Positions 43,964-53,604 of a DNA stretch of 64,000 nucleotides are shown piece after piece. Each line of letters opens with the position of its first letter. Within the stretch, counting starts at the first letter, position 1. Under the pieces are notes generated by a model, which was not told the DNA's origin, ran no database searches, and saw nothing but the letters and a program-made list of their open reading frames with translations. This stretch comes from Sphingorhabdus lutea (GTDB lineage Bacteria > Pseudomonadota > Alphaproteobacteria > Sphingomonadales > Sphingomonadaceae), in the NCBI RefSeq assembly GCF_001889025.1, contig NZ_CP018154.1:2469042-2533041 (forward strand), written 5' to 3'. A program made the position numbers and the translations under genes.

Positions 43964-44883
43964 CGCCATCCCTGCCCATTATCGCCATGACCGGCGCGAC
44001 CGGATTTGTGGGCAAACGCACATTGATGAAATTGGTGGCGGCGGGATATCATGTCCGCGCCCTTACCCGCCGAATGCAGCCGGAAATGGAAAATGTGACA
44101 TGGGTGCTTGGTTCGCTGAACAATAAAAGCAGCCTTAGCAATTTATGCGAAGGAGCAAGTGCCGCATTACATATTGCCGGTGTGGTCAATGCGCCCGACA
44201 TGGCGGGTTTTGAACTGGGCAATGTCGCGGGCACGCAAAATATGCTGAACGCCGCCAAAGCCGCTGGTATCACGCGTTTCATCCATGTGTCCAGCCTGTC
44301 CGCGCGCGCGCCGCAATTATCCGATTATGGACAAAGCAAATATCGCGCCGAAACATGCGTTCAAAATAGCAGGATGGATTGGACAATGGTCCGCCCCCCC
44401 GCCATTTACGGTCCGGGCGACACCGAAATGCTGGACATGTTCAAAATGGCCAGATGGGGTTTTATGATTATGCCGCCATCGGGCCATTTATCCGCCATAC
44501 ATGTTGATGATTTGGCCGATTTCTTAATCCGTTTAATCCCACATGATGACGGCCTATCGGGCAAAATTTTTGACGTGGATGATGGCAAAGAAGGTGGATG
44601 GACGCATCATGGATTTGCAAGATCCATTGGCTGGGCCATGGGTAAATCGGTCACCCCCATTTCCATTCCGGGATTTTTATTAAAAGCAGGCGGCCATATT
44701 GATCGGTTTATTCGCCGTGACAAGGCCAAGTTAACGCCCGACCGCGCGGCTTATATGTGCAATAGGGATTGGCGTATCGACCCTGCCAATCGCCCGCCAA
44801 GCCAGCTTTGGAGCGCGAAAATTAAAACCAAAACGGGTTTAGAAGAAACGGTAAAATGGTATAGGAATGAAGGCTGGCTTTAA
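43960..44883 (+). CDS. NAD(P)-dependent epimerase/dehydratase (SDR, extended type)
   Basis: The 307-residue protein has a Rossmann N-terminus with IAMTGATGFVGKRTLMKLV, the active-site Tyr and Lys in DYGQSKYRAE, upstream Ser in HVSSLSARAP, and MVRPPAIYGPGD, the substrate-domain turn of extended SDR proteins. It resembles the NDUFA9-like atypical group. The ATGA overlap with proB couples its translation, but no role in proline synthesis is known; the substrate is unknown. Confidence 0.84.
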   Translation: MTPSLPIIAMTGATGFVGKRTLMKLVAAGYHVRALTRRMQPEMENVTWVLGSLNNKSSLSNLCEGASAALHIAGVVNAPDMAGFELGNVAGTQNMLNAAKAAGITRFIHVSSLSARAPQLSDYGQSKYRAETCVQNSRMDWTMVRPPAIYGPGDTEMLDMFKMARWGFMIMPPSGHLSAIHVDDLADFLIRLIPHDDGLSGKIFDVDDGKEGGWTHHGFARSIGWAMGKSVTPISIPGFLLKAGGHIDRFIRRDKAKLTPDRAAYMCNRDWRIDPANRPPSQLWSAKIKTKTGLEETVKWYRNEGWL

Positions 44884-44891
44884 TATCCTGT

Positions 44892-45707
44892 TTAACCTTC
44901 TGCGCCTTCATCCTGTTTGACCGCTGCCTTCAACCAATTTGGCAATGTCAGGGCGTCAAAATCCTCCACCCGCCGATGTTCCACCGACAGACCCAAATCA
45001 TCATAAGCGATAATTTGCCGCTTCGCATCAGCCTCGGCCAATGGTAAAACCACTATTCGGCGGTTAATTTTGCTTCGCCAATTCATCCGAGCGGTATTTT
45101 CCTGTCCGACATAGCATCCTTTGTCAAAGGCCACGCCGTTCAGCTCAATCGCATTACATTCAAGCCATAAATGCTTTTCATGGCCAAGCTCATCCCTGCC
45201 CTCCACCACGCCCTGTGACAGGCGATGTTTGCGCCATATATCCGTTGCATCGGAACAATCGCATGATGCAGAAAGTCCGCGATAGCCAAGCGCCTCCATG
45301 CGCGGATCGGCAGTCAATTGGTCATGATGGTGTAAAGACCACAGAACCGCCATTTCGGTTCGCTCTATCGTGATTTTGCGGCGCAAACGATATAGGCTTA
45401 GCTTCTTGATAAGCTCATCAACATATTGCGCCTCTACATCCAAAAAAATGCAATTTGCGCTCTGTTTTATATCCGCGTCCTTAACATCTTCTGCGTCCCA
45501 TATAATCATATCGAACAGGACCTTGCCCTGCGCGGATAATAAGGCGCCATATTGGGGCGTGCCCGCCGCCACTTTACGCATATCTTGCGTTAATAATCCT
45601 TGCAGAAAATCACGCACATTATCTGATATTGCTCCATCGATGATTTGGGGAGAAATTTTAACAACCGAACGATTGTTTAATTGCTTAATGTCGCTATTTT
45701 CTGTCAT
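44892..45707 (-). CDS. ygfZ: Folate-binding iron-sulphur assembly factor YgfZ
   Basis: YgfZ uses tetrahydrofolate to help assemble or repair iron-sulphur enzymes. The true start is the ATG at 45707 (MTENSDIKQLNNRSVV), giving 271 residues; the frame stays open for another 117 codons but those lie antisense to pyrC. The domain is shown by LLTQDMRK, GALLSAQGKVLFDMII and the signature DKGCYVGQENTARM with the essential Cys in KGCYVGQE. It diverges from pyrC with 46 bases between starts. Confidence 0.9.
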   Translation of the reverse strand: MTENSDIKQLNNRSVVKISPQIIDGAISDNVRDFLQGLLTQDMRKVAAGTPQYGALLSAQGKVLFDMIIWDAEDVKDADIKQSANCIFLDVEAQYVDELIKKLSLYRLRRKITIERTEMAVLWSLHHHDQLTADPRMEALGYRGLSASCDCSDATDIWRKHRLSQGVVEGRDELGHEKHLWLECNAIELNGVAFDKGCYVGQENTARMNWRSKINRRIVVLPLAEADAKRQIIAYDDLGLSVEHRRVEDFDALTLPNWLKAAVKQDEGAEG

Positions 45708-45753
45708 ATATGCAAAATAGATATTCCCCATCACTTTATCAAGGCGAAGCATT

Positions 45754-47082
45754 ATGTCCGGCAAATATGATTTAATCTTAAAAAATGGCACGGTGCACAG
45801 CCCCGGCGGGCCGCAACATGTTGATGTCGCGGTAAAGGATGGAAAAATCGCCGCATTGGGCCATTTTGATGATGCAGGCAAAATTGTTGATTGCACCGGA
45901 TTGGACATTTTGCCTGGCATGATTGACAGCCAAGTGCATTTTCGTGAGCCAGGTTTGGAGCATAAGGAAGACCTTGAAAGCGGCAGCAGATGCGCCGTTA
46001 TGGGCGGCATTACCGCCGTTTTTGAAATGCCCAATACCAACCCCAATACCGATACCAAGGAACGTATAGAGGATAAATTATCCAGAGCATATCACCGCAT
46101 GTGGTGTGACCATGCTTTTTATGTCGGCGCAACAGGGCAAAATGCCGAAGAGTTATTGGAATTGGAAAAAATGCCCGGCACATCGGGCGTTAAAATTTTT
46201 ATGGGTGCGTCCACCGGCAATTTATTGGTCAAGGATGATGAGGCGTTGGAACGTGTGCTGCGATCCGGCACGCGCCGCGTTGCAATACATAGCGAGGACG
46301 AATATCGCATGAACGAACGCGAACATTTGCGGGTGGAGGGCGACCCATCTTCCCATCCCATTTGGCGCGATGATGAAAGCGCGATGATGTCCACCAAGCG
46401 TATCATTGCGCTGGCCCGAAAAACCGGCCGCCGCATCCATATTTTGCATATCACCACACCAGCAGAGCTGGAACTGATTAGCCAGAATAAAGATTTGGTG
46501 ACATGCGAATTATTGCCGCAACATTTAACGCTGGATGCTGAAACCGCCTATGCCAAACTTGGCAGCTATGCCCAAATGAACCCGCCTATCCGGTCAAAGG
46601 CACATCAAGATGGCCTGTGGCATTGGTTAAACCAAGGCGTGCCGGATGTTATGGGATCGGACCATGCCCCGCATACAAAAGAGGAAAAGGCAAAACCCTA
46701 TCCCGCATCGCCCAGCGGCATGCCTGGTGTGCAAACCATTTTGCCGTTAATGTTAAACCATGTCGCGCATGGCCGCACCACATTACAGCGCGTGATTGAA
46801 TTATTCAGCGCAGGGCCACAGCGTATATTCGGCCTTGTCGGCAAGGGGCGCATTGCGGTGGGATATGACGCCGATTTTACCGTGGTTGATTTGGCCAAAA
46901 AATGGACAATCACTAATGAGTGGCTGCAATCCAAATGCGGCTGGTCACCATTTGAGGGGATGGAAATTACCGGCAAACCCGTGGGCACATTCATTCGCGG
47001 GCATCAGGTGATGTGGAATGATGTGCTTGCAGACAAGGTAATTGGCGAGCCTGTCCGTTTCCAAGAAACCTATAAGGGATAG
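45754..47082 (+). CDS. pyrC: Dihydroorotase
   Basis: Dihydroorotase closes the ring of carbamoyl aspartate in pyrimidine synthesis. The 442-residue amidohydrolase has the metal motif GMIDSQVHFREPG, the substrate-binding AVFEMPNTNPNTD, carboxylated-Lys region GVKIFMGASTG, the ligand His in AIHSEDEYR and HILHITTPAE, and the catalytic Asp in MGSDHAPHTKEEK. This is the longer class I type. Some family members act as hydantoinases or allantoinases, but the HFREPG and APHTKEEK motifs fit dihydroorotase. Confidence 0.92.
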   Translation: MSGKYDLILKNGTVHSPGGPQHVDVAVKDGKIAALGHFDDAGKIVDCTGLDILPGMIDSQVHFREPGLEHKEDLESGSRCAVMGGITAVFEMPNTNPNTDTKERIEDKLSRAYHRMWCDHAFYVGATGQNAEELLELEKMPGTSGVKIFMGASTGNLLVKDDEALERVLRSGTRRVAIHSEDEYRMNEREHLRVEGDPSSHPIWRDDESAMMSTKRIIALARKTGRRIHILHITTPAELELISQNKDLVTCELLPQHLTLDAETAYAKLGSYAQMNPPIRSKAHQDGLWHWLNQGVPDVMGSDHAPHTKEEKAKPYPASPSGMPGVQTILPLMLNHVAHGRTTLQRVIELFSAGPQRIFGLVGKGRIAVGYDADFTVVDLAKKWTITNEWLQSKCGWSPFEGMEITGKPVGTFIRGHQVMWNDVLADKVIGEPVRFQETYKG

Positions 47083-47090
47083 GATAAATA

Positions 47091-48002
47091 TTAAACCGGT
47101 TTATTCGCCAATTTATATTTACGCAGCCCGTCATAGGTGAAAATTGCAATGCCCAGCCAAATCAGGATGAAGCATGAAATTTGCGCCCATGACAGCGGCT
47201 CTTTATACACCAAAACGCCGAATAAAAATTGGATGGTTGGGCCAATATATTGAATAAAGCCAATGGTGGAAAAATTTATTTTTCGCGCGGCAGAGGCAAA
47301 TAATAATAATGGCACAGCGGTGACAAGGCCGCTTGCCATCAATGCCAATGTAACGCCCCAACTATCATTCCATGCGGCATGGCTGCTAGTCATATATACC
47401 CAAATGGCCAATAATAATGACGGGATGAACAGCCATAATGTTTCCACCGCCAAACCGGGCAATGATTCCACCGGTGCAATTTTGCGGATAAGGCCATAAA
47501 AACCAAAGCTCAGCGCCAAAGAAATGCTAATCCACAAAGTGTTTAACGCACCGCCCGCCAATAATGCCACGCCCAATATAGCGCAGCATAATGCCGCAAT
47601 TTGCAATCTTCCCAAACGTTCTTTTAAAAATATATATCCCAAGGCAATGTTTAACAGCGGGCTTAAAAAATAACCTAGCGACGCCGCAACAACATAATCA
47701 TGCGACACCGCCCAAATATAAATTAACCAATTTGCCGCGATTAAAAAAGATGTGAAGAAAAGATATTTTAATGCCTGCGGGTTGCGTAGGGCCGCCCATA
47801 ACTCCCCAATTCGACCGCGAAGTGTCAAAATCAATAATAAAACAGGCACGCACCAAATAACGCGGTGGGCGACAATTTCATATTCGGGATAGCCCTTAAA
47901 AATCTTGAAAAAAACGGGCATGAAGCCCCAGATAATATATGCGCCAATCGCCTGTATGACACCAGTACGCGCCTTATTCTCATCATGGGAAATGTTAATC
48001 AT
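47091..48002 (-). CDS. rarD: RarD-type EamA/DMT transporter
   Basis: The 303-residue protein has about ten membrane helices in two EamA repeats. The first helix AIGAYIIWGFMPVFFKIFKG followed by EIVAHRVIWCVPVLL is characteristic of RarD, as is SHDYVVAASLGYFLSPLLNI and IGFIQYIGPTIQFLFGVLVY. The transported substrate is unknown; the gene was named for a link to chloramphenicol sensitivity. It converges with pyrC, 8 bases apart. Confidence 0.88.
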   Translation of the reverse strand: MINISHDENKARTGVIQAIGAYIIWGFMPVFFKIFKGYPEYEIVAHRVIWCVPVLLLILTLRGRIGELWAALRNPQALKYLFFTSFLIAANWLIYIWAVSHDYVVAASLGYFLSPLLNIALGYIFLKERLGRLQIAALCCAILGVALLAGGALNTLWISISLALSFGFYGLIRKIAPVESLPGLAVETLWLFIPSLLLAIWVYMTSSHAAWNDSWGVTLALMASGLVTAVPLLLFASAARKINFSTIGFIQYIGPTIQFLFGVLVYKEPLSWAQISCFILIWLGIAIFTYDGLRKYKLANKPV

Positions 48003-48057
48003 GCCGCCCTGCTGCGCCGATTATGGCATCAGGTCAAGCATATAAAATATACATGCC

Positions 48058-48279
48058 CTATATAATCCCGCCGCCCAAAAATAGCCGTAGGGCGCAAAAA
48101 ATAATGACCGCGATGCAAAAATTGCGTCCGCCATTTTTTTGCGAAGCCGCGCCAAAAATTGCGCCAATGCCGGCAATGACGATGATGAACCAATTGGCCC
48201 AGCCAAGCAGCGGCAATAAAGCAGGAAGAGCGAATAAAAGCGCAATTGCGCCAAAAATATATGCGATTATATTTGCCAT
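48058..48279 (-). CDS. Small membrane protein of unknown function
   Basis: From the ATG at 48279 the protein has 73 residues and three hydrophobic segments: IIAYIFGAIALLFALPALLP, WFIIVIAGIGAIFGAAS and NFCIAVIIFCALRLFLGGG. The end RLFLGGGII is a pattern I associate with conserved small sphingomonad proteins. It lies between rarD and a divergent GNAT gene. It is short, so I place moderate weight on it. Confidence 0.6.
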   Translation of the reverse strand: MANIIAYIFGAIALLFALPALLPLLGWANWFIIVIAGIGAIFGAASQKNGGRNFCIAVIIFCALRLFLGGGII

Positions 48280-48359
48280 AGGACATGCTTGCCCCATCAT
48301 GATAAAATTGGCAATGTCGCCAAAGATAAAGCCGCGATTTTTTACGACAAAGGAAATTT

Positions 48360-48911
48360 ATGACCAATATCGGCCCTACATTGGAAACAAATCGGCTTAT
48401 CCTGCGTATGCCAAGCAAGGAAGATTTGCCCGCATTTACAAAATTTTGCGCAGATGCCGAAACCACCCGCTTCATTGGCGGGGTATCGCATCCCTCCATG
48501 GCGTGGCGCGCATGGGCCGCAATGATTGGTGGGTGGCATTTAAACGGTTTTGGTTATTTTTCGATGATTGAAAAATCGACCGGTCAATGGATTGGCCGCA
48601 CCGGTCCGTGGCAGCCGCCCCAATGGCCCGGCACAGAAATTGGTTGGGGCATTATGCGAGATGCGGCCGGCAAGGGATATGCCCGTGAAGCCGCCATTGC
48701 CTGTATCGATTGGGCAATTGATATTTTGGGTTGGGATGATGTCATCCACACCATTGACCCTGAAAATCATGCATCCATCGCATTGGCAGAGCGTTTGGGG
48801 TCAAAACCCCGCGGACCAGTTATCATGCCGCCGCCATTTCATGAAAAGCATATAGAAATTTGGGGACAAACAAAGGCCGAGTGGCTGGTGAATAAACGCG
48901 CCTTTACTTAA
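48360..48911 (+). CDS. GNAT acetyltransferase (RimJ/RimL type)
   Basis: The 183-residue protein begins LETNRLILRMPSKEDLPAF, the usual opening of RimJ/RimL-like acetyltransferases, and has the acetyl-CoA turn in IMRDAAGKGYAREAAIACID and ENHASIALAERLGSKPRGP. Substrate is unknown. An AAGGAAATTT ribosome site precedes the ATG. It converges with the next DMT transporter gene, 4 bases apart. Confidence 0.86.
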   Translation: MTNIGPTLETNRLILRMPSKEDLPAFTKFCADAETTRFIGGVSHPSMAWRAWAAMIGGWHLNGFGYFSMIEKSTGQWIGRTGPWQPPQWPGTEIGWGIMRDAAGKGYAREAAIACIDWAIDILGWDDVIHTIDPENHASIALAERLGSKPRGPVIMPPPFHEKHIEIWGQTKAEWLVNKRAFT

Positions 48912-48915
48912 TTTC

Positions 48916-49830
48916 CTATATGCTAATTTGATCTGGCTGTTCAATCAATTTGGGTTTGGCGTGCGCGGCAACCACGCTGCCCATAACGATTAAAACCGTG
49001 CCAGCAATGGTGGTGGGGGTGACCGCCTCGTCAAAAAAATACCATCCAAATGCCGCCGCCCATATAAAGGCGGTATATTCAACGGGGATTAAAATTTGCG
49101 CCTCCGCCCGTGCATATGCCCAGCTTAACATTAACAGCGAAATCATTGCCAAAAACCCTGCCCCCGCCAATAAGGGGATATGGACATTCGTTACCATCAC
49201 CAAAAACCACGGCGCGGCCAATAATAACCAAAAACAGGTCAGCAGCGATTGGAAAAATGCTATTTCTATTGGCCCTGCTTTTTGCGCCTGTTGCCGCGCA
49301 AGGATAAGATTATAGGCGAATAAACATGCCGATAGTAAAACAGCCGCAACACCCCAAATGGCATCATCATCATATTTGCCGCTAAATTTCCCAATCAGGA
49401 TAACCGACACCCCCGCCAAACCGAATATAGACGCCCAAATTGCCGCCTTTCCCACGCTTTCTTTTAAAATAATCACCGCCAAATATAATGCGACCACGGG
49501 CGCAAAAAATGACAAACCAATTGCCTCGGCCAAGGGAAGACGCGCAATGGCCCAAAAAAACGCCACCGCCATTAAGGCGACGACCAAACTGCGCCATAAA
49601 TGAATTTTCAAATTTGCCATGCTGGGCCATTTATTGCGCGCGCCCAAAAATAACGCCCCGCCCATCCCAGCACCGAAAATATTGCGCCATAATACCGCAT
49701 TATACGCGCCCATTTCAATGGACAGCACCTTCATCGCCGCATCCATTAAAGAGAAAAAGGCAATGCCCGCACATGCCACAGAAAAGGCAATGGCGGCGGG
49801 GGTTTGATGCTGTTGATTATTATTCATCAT
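48916..49830 (-). CDS. EamA/DMT-family transporter
   Basis: The 304-residue protein has about ten membrane helices in two EamA repeats: AIAFSVACAGIAFFSLMDAA, LAEAIGLSFFAPVVALYLAV in the first and MISLLMLSWAYARAEAQILI, PVEYTAFIWAAAFGWYFFDE in the second, the last two being typical of the DMT drug/metabolite group. The substrate is unknown and it is not closely similar to the RarD protein encoded 0.9 kb away. Confidence 0.88.
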   Translation of the reverse strand: MMNNNQQHQTPAAIAFSVACAGIAFFSLMDAAMKVLSIEMGAYNAVLWRNIFGAGMGGALFLGARNKWPSMANLKIHLWRSLVVALMAVAFFWAIARLPLAEAIGLSFFAPVVALYLAVIILKESVGKAAIWASIFGLAGVSVILIGKFSGKYDDDAIWGVAAVLLSACLFAYNLILARQQAQKAGPIEIAFFQSLLTCFWLLLAAPWFLVMVTNVHIPLLAGAGFLAMISLLMLSWAYARAEAQILIPVEYTAFIWAAAFGWYFFDEAVTPTTIAGTVLIVMGSVVAAHAKPKLIEQPDQISI

Positions 49831-49916
49831 TGCCCGGCAATAGCGCGGTGAATATTATTTGGCGAGCATATAATCATGGCTTCATACCGCCCTATGGCGT
49901 TAAAGATGATGCGGGT

Positions 49917-50534
49917 TTATTTTTGCTGGCGGTGACGTGTTTCATTCCCAAATGCCAAAAAATAATTATAAATATCGGCCTCGCTCCGGCTTGCCGCATT
50001 GCGCCAATCGCGCGCGCTTTTTTTATTTAATAATGTGCCTTGCGGGGAAATAATCATCACATAGGGGGTATTTTTGACCGATTTACCCTTAAACCGCTTT
50101 ACAATATCCAAATTGCGTCCTTCGTCCGATTGCGGCGTGCCAACATCGACATAGACAATTTCAAATTTTTCGTCCCTTAACCGCTTGAAACGGGGCGTTT
50201 CAAACCATCCTGCAAAGGCCAAACTGTCATGACACCAATTTGCCCCCATGGCGATGATGACATATTTTCCGTTTAATTTTGCTCTGTCCAATGCGCGTTG
50301 CACCTGCGTCTGTGCATTGGCATTTTTATCATAAGCCTTTACTTCTGGATTTTCGGCGCGGCTATCGGCCTGCATCATGGGTTGAAGCGGATATGATTGG
50401 TTATTTTTTACCGATGATGATTGCGCGGGCGGTGTTTGCGTGGGCAGTGTTTGCGTGGGCAGTGTTTGCGCGGGCGGTGTTTGCGCGGGGGCGGTTGCGA
50501 CAAATGCCAGCATTAAAAATGATATTATCTTCAT
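49917..50534 (-). CDS. Exported thioredoxin-like protein with one Cys
   Basis: The 205-residue protein has a signal peptide (MKIISFLMLAFVATAPAQ) followed at once by five near-identical five-residue units of the type PPAQT/LPTQT, then a Ser/Asn linker and a thioredoxin fold from about residue 65 (YVIIAMGANWCHDSLAFAGW and NTPYVMIISPQG with the cis-Pro). The active site reads WCHDS, so the second Cys of the CXXC pair is missing. It may be a reductase variant, a chaperone or a peroxide sensor; the disulphide-exchange role is doubtful. Confidence 0.75.
   Translation of the reverse strand: MKIISFLMLAFVATAPAQTPPAQTLPTQTLPTQTPPAQSSSVKNNQSYPLQPMMQADSRAENPEVKAYDKNANAQTQVQRALDRAKLNGKYVIIAMGANWCHDSLAFAGWFETPRFKRLRDEKFEIVYVDVGTPQSDEGRNLDIVKRFKGKSVKNTPYVMIISPQGTLLNKKSARDWRNAASRSEADIYNYFLAFGNETRHRQQK
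50423..50497. repeat. 15-bp in-frame tandem repeat
   Basis: Five units of 15 bases with consensus GCGTGGGCAGTGTTT, varying at two positions in the first four copies (50423-50437, 50438-50452, 50453-50467, 50468-50482) and degenerate in the fifth. It encodes the (P/L)-P/T-x-Q-T linker of the thioredoxin-like protein and is a multiple of three, so copy-number change keeps the frame. Confidence 0.85.
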
Positions 50535-50612
50535 TATTTTTGCCCCTTATAAATTATCACTCACCGCCTTTATTCACGGCCTTTATTCACGGCCATTATG
50601 TCGCGCCAATGG

Positions 50613-51743
50613 CTATGCAGCGACGCTTTCACCTGCTTCGATGGAGGCTGCCTTTGCCTCCACCAATTTCACAATATGATCGACCATATCCGCGCTTTCA
50701 ATATGATGATCGGTCACGCCGGATAAATATACCATATGTTTGCCATTGCCGCCGCCGGTCACACCAATGTCGGTTTCGCGTGCTTCACCCGGGCCATTGA
50801 CCACGCATCCCAAAACCGAAAGGGATAGGGGCGTTTTAATATGGCTTAATGCTTCTTCTAATTTTTGAACCGTGCGGATAACGTCAAAACCCTGCCGCGC
50901 ACAGCTGGGGCAGCTTATCACCCGAACTCCCCTTGTTCTAAGGCCAAGGGTTTTTAATATTTCATACGCAACGCGCACTTCCTCTTCGGGTTCGGCGGAT
51001 AATGACACACGCACCGTATCGCCAATGCCCGCCCATAATAAATTGCCAATGCCAATCGCGCTTTTCACCGTGCCGCCAATTAAGCCGCCGGCCTCTGTAA
51101 TGCCCAAATGTAGCGGACAATCCACCGCATCGGCCAATTGCATATATGCCGCCACCGCCAAAAATGCGTCGGACGCCTTCACCGCAACCTTATATTCATG
51201 GAAATCCAAATCTTGTAATAATTTAATATGGTCCAATGCGCTTTCCACCAATGCATCGGGGCATGGTTCGCCATATTTTTCCAGCAAATCTTTTTCCAAA
51301 CTGCCCGCATTAACGCCAATTCGAATTGCACAGCCATTGGATTTTGCGGCGTCCACCACCTCCCGCACGCGGGCCTCGCTGCCAATATTTCCTGGATTTA
51401 TCCGCAGGCACGCCGCGCCAGCATCTGCCGCCTCCAACGCGCGTTTATAATGAAAATGAATGTCGGCGACAATGGGCACATTGGCCGCGCGGACAATTTG
51501 TTTCAATCCGGCGGTTGATTCCACATCGGGGCATGACACGCGGATAATATCCACGCCTGCATCCTCGCATCGGCGGATTTGGTCCACCGTGGCGCGCACG
51601 TCGCTGGTCAATGTGTTGGTCATTGTTTGCACGCTAATGGGCGCATCGCCGCCAACCGGCACATTGCCAACCATGATTTGACGGCATTGGCGCCGCGATA
51701 TATCGCGCCATGGGCGAAGAGATGGATTATCAGCTGTCATCAT
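50613..51743 (-). CDS. ispG: 4-hydroxy-3-methylbut-2-enyl diphosphate synthase
   Basis: IspG carries out the penultimate step of the MEP isoprenoid pathway with a [4Fe-4S] cluster. The 376-residue product has the TIM-barrel opening [15 protein letters not shown], then [17 protein letters not shown] and LRINPGNIG, and the cluster ligands in [16 protein letters not shown] and [17 protein letters not shown]. The plain two-domain bacterial form; no insertion domain is seen. The gene stands next to the thioredoxin-like gene without obvious coupling. Confidence 0.96.
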   Translation of the reverse strand: MMTADNPSLRPWRDISRRQCRQIMVGNVPVGGDAPISVQTMTNTLTSDVRATVDQIRRCEDAGVDIIRVSCPDVESTAGLKQIVRAANVPIVADIHFHYKRALEAADAGAACLRINPGNIGSEARVREVVDAAKSNGCAIRIGVNAGSLEKDLLEKYGEPCPDALVESALDHIKLLQDLDFHEYKVAVKASDAFLAVAAYMQLADAVDCPLHLGITEAGGLIGGTVKSAIGIGNLLWAGIGDTVRVSLSAEPEEEVRVAYEILKTLGLRTRGVRVISCPSCARQGFDVIRTVQKLEEALSHIKTPLSLSVLGCVVNGPGEARETDIGVTGGGNGKHMVYLSGVTDHHIESADMVDHIVKLVEAKAASIEAGESVAA

Positions 51744-51838
51744 TATACCTTTTAATCAATATGCGATTTTAAACATGATATAGCGCTTTATTATCACAAT
51801 GTAACCATATAGCATCAAACAAATATGGGGAGTTTATA

Positions 51839-52408
51839 ATGTTTGATTTTTTATCTCGCAAAATGACGGGCGCGGTAATGCGCGGCGGCGTGGTGATTTT
51901 ATTTGCCTGCGCCATGGCTGTGCCCGCTTATGCTTCGGAAAAAACATGGGATGATGCGGGAACAATTGCCAAAAATGGCCTTGTCGCGGCGGCGTTAATC
52001 CTGCCTGCGGCAAAAAAAGATTTAAATGGCGGCCTGCAATCATTGGGCAGCATGGGGGTTGCCTATATCATCACCCAAACGGGCAAGGATAGTTTTCCAA
52101 AATTGCGCCCTGATGGCAGCGATTATCGCAGCTTCCCCTCTGGCCATACATCAATGGCATTTTCCGCTGCCGCCACCATGCATAATCGCTATGGCTGGAA
52201 AGTGGGTTTGCCTGCACAGGCCGTGGCCGCCTTTGTTGGTGTGTCGCGGATAAAGGCCAAAAAACATGACTGGGCCGATGTCTTAACGGGCATGGCCATT
52301 GGGCAGGCAAGCGGATTTTTAATTACCAATAAACGCAATGAAAATGTCGTCATTATCCCCTTTGGCGATACAAAGGGCGGCGGTGTGGCGGCGCTTGTCC
52401 GATTTTAA
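51839..52408 (+). CDS. PAP2-family phosphatase
   Basis: The 189-residue protein has an N-terminal signal or anchor (GGVVILFACAMAVPAYAS) and the PAP2 catalytic motifs: KDSFPKLRPDGSDYRSFPSG (KxxxxxxRP then PSGH) with SFPSGHTSMAF, and SRIKAKKHDWADVLTGMAIG (SRxxxxxHxxxD). All catalytic residues are present, so it should hydrolyse a phosphate ester, perhaps a lipid phosphate, on the periplasmic side. Followed by the isoaspartyl peptidase gene after 23 bases. Confidence 0.88.
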   Translation: MFDFLSRKMTGAVMRGGVVILFACAMAVPAYASEKTWDDAGTIAKNGLVAAALILPAAKKDLNGGLQSLGSMGVAYIITQTGKDSFPKLRPDGSDYRSFPSGHTSMAFSAAATMHNRYGWKVGLPAQAVAAFVGVSRIKAKKHDWADVLTGMAIGQASGFLITNKRNENVVIIPFGDTKGGGVAALVRF

Positions 52409-52431
52409 TTTAAATAAATAGCGGAGAAATT

Positions 52432-53583
52432 ATGACAAAATTTAATTTGAAAAAATCGATCAAAAAATATGCCGCATTTTTAACATTGCCCATCATATTT
52501 GCATCGCCCATTGCCATGGCACAGGGCAATCAATCGCCTGAAAATAATAGTGGCGCAGAAATGCAAGATAATTGGTCAATTGTCATTCATGGCGGGGCGG
52601 GCGTGTTGGAACGGGATAAAATAAGCCCAGAAAAAGACGCCGAAATACGCGCGGCATTAAATTTTGCGTTAAAAACTGGATCGGATATTTTGCGCGCTGG
52701 TGGCACATCCATGGATGCCATTGCCGCGACAATTATGACATTAGAAAATAATGAAAATTTTAATGCTGGAAAAGGTGCGGTGTTCACATGGGATGGCAAA
52801 AATGAAATGGATGCCAGCATCATGGACGGCGAAACATTGGCCGCAGGTGCAGTTGCGGGCGTGACAGCCACCAAAAACCCGATTTTATTGGCCCGTAAAG
52901 TCATGACCGATAGCAGCCATGTTTTCCTTTCCGGCGATGGGGCAAATAAATTCAGCCTTGAAATGGGGCTGGAGCAAGCGCCGCCCGAATATTTCGCCAC
53001 CGATTTTCGCCGCCAACAATTGGAAAAAATGAAATCGCAAAAAATTTCATCCTATGATGTTGATTTGAAATTTGGCACGGTTGGCGCTGTGGCAGTTGAT
53101 AAAAATGGCAATATCGCTGCGGGAACAAGCACGGGTGGCATGACGGGCAAAAAATGGGGACGTATTGGCGATTCCCCCATCATCGGCGCGGGGACATATG
53201 CCCGAAATGATAGCTGCGGCATCTCTGCCACGGGCAGCGGCGAATATTTCATCCGTTTGGGCGTGGCACATGAAATTTGCAGCCGTATCCGTTTTGCCTT
53301 TTCCTCCACCCGCGACACCGCACAGGCAAATGTGCCAAAGGATAAGCATGGCATGCCGCAATATTATATTCATTCCAACGAATGGGCACTGGATGATGAT
53401 GTTGTTCAGGCGATTGCCGATAATGTGATTGCCGAATTGGGCGTTTTGGGCGGCACTGGCGGCATTATTTACGCCACGCCATGGGGACAAATTGGATATA
53501 GTTTCAACACGCCGGGAATGTATCGCGGCAAAGCATCGAATAATGCCCCCGCCACGGTTTCCATTTATGGTGATGAGGAATAA
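52432..53583 (+). CDS. Exported isoaspartyl peptidase/L-asparaginase
   Basis: This is an N-terminal-nucleophile hydrolase that cuts isoaspartyl dipeptides and releases ammonia from asparagine after self-cleavage. A signal peptide (AAFLTLPIIFASPIAMAQ) is followed by IVIHGGAGVLERDKISPE and NFNAGKGAVFTWDGKNEMDA. The self-cleavage site with the catalytic Thr is in FGTVGAVAVDKNGNIAAGTS, and GGMTGKKWGRIGDSPIIGAG completes the substrate site. It appears to be periplasmic. GGAGAAATT is its ribosome site. Confidence 0.92.
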   Translation: MTKFNLKKSIKKYAAFLTLPIIFASPIAMAQGNQSPENNSGAEMQDNWSIVIHGGAGVLERDKISPEKDAEIRAALNFALKTGSDILRAGGTSMDAIAATIMTLENNENFNAGKGAVFTWDGKNEMDASIMDGETLAAGAVAGVTATKNPILLARKVMTDSSHVFLSGDGANKFSLEMGLEQAPPEYFATDFRRQQLEKMKSQKISSYDVDLKFGTVGAVAVDKNGNIAAGTSTGGMTGKKWGRIGDSPIIGAGTYARNDSCGISATGSGEYFIRLGVAHEICSRIRFAFSSTRDTAQANVPKDKHGMPQYYIHSNEWALDDDVVQAIADNVIAELGVLGGTGGIIYATPWGQIGYSFNTPGMYRGKASNNAPATVSIYGDEE

Positions 53584-53604
53584 TCTATTTTAACGTCACC
53601 TATA

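Noticed and set aside
45708..46058. 117-codon upstream extension of the ygfZ frame
   Set aside because: It lies antisense to pyrC, has no ygfZ-like sequence, and the ATG at 45707 gives a normal N-terminus.
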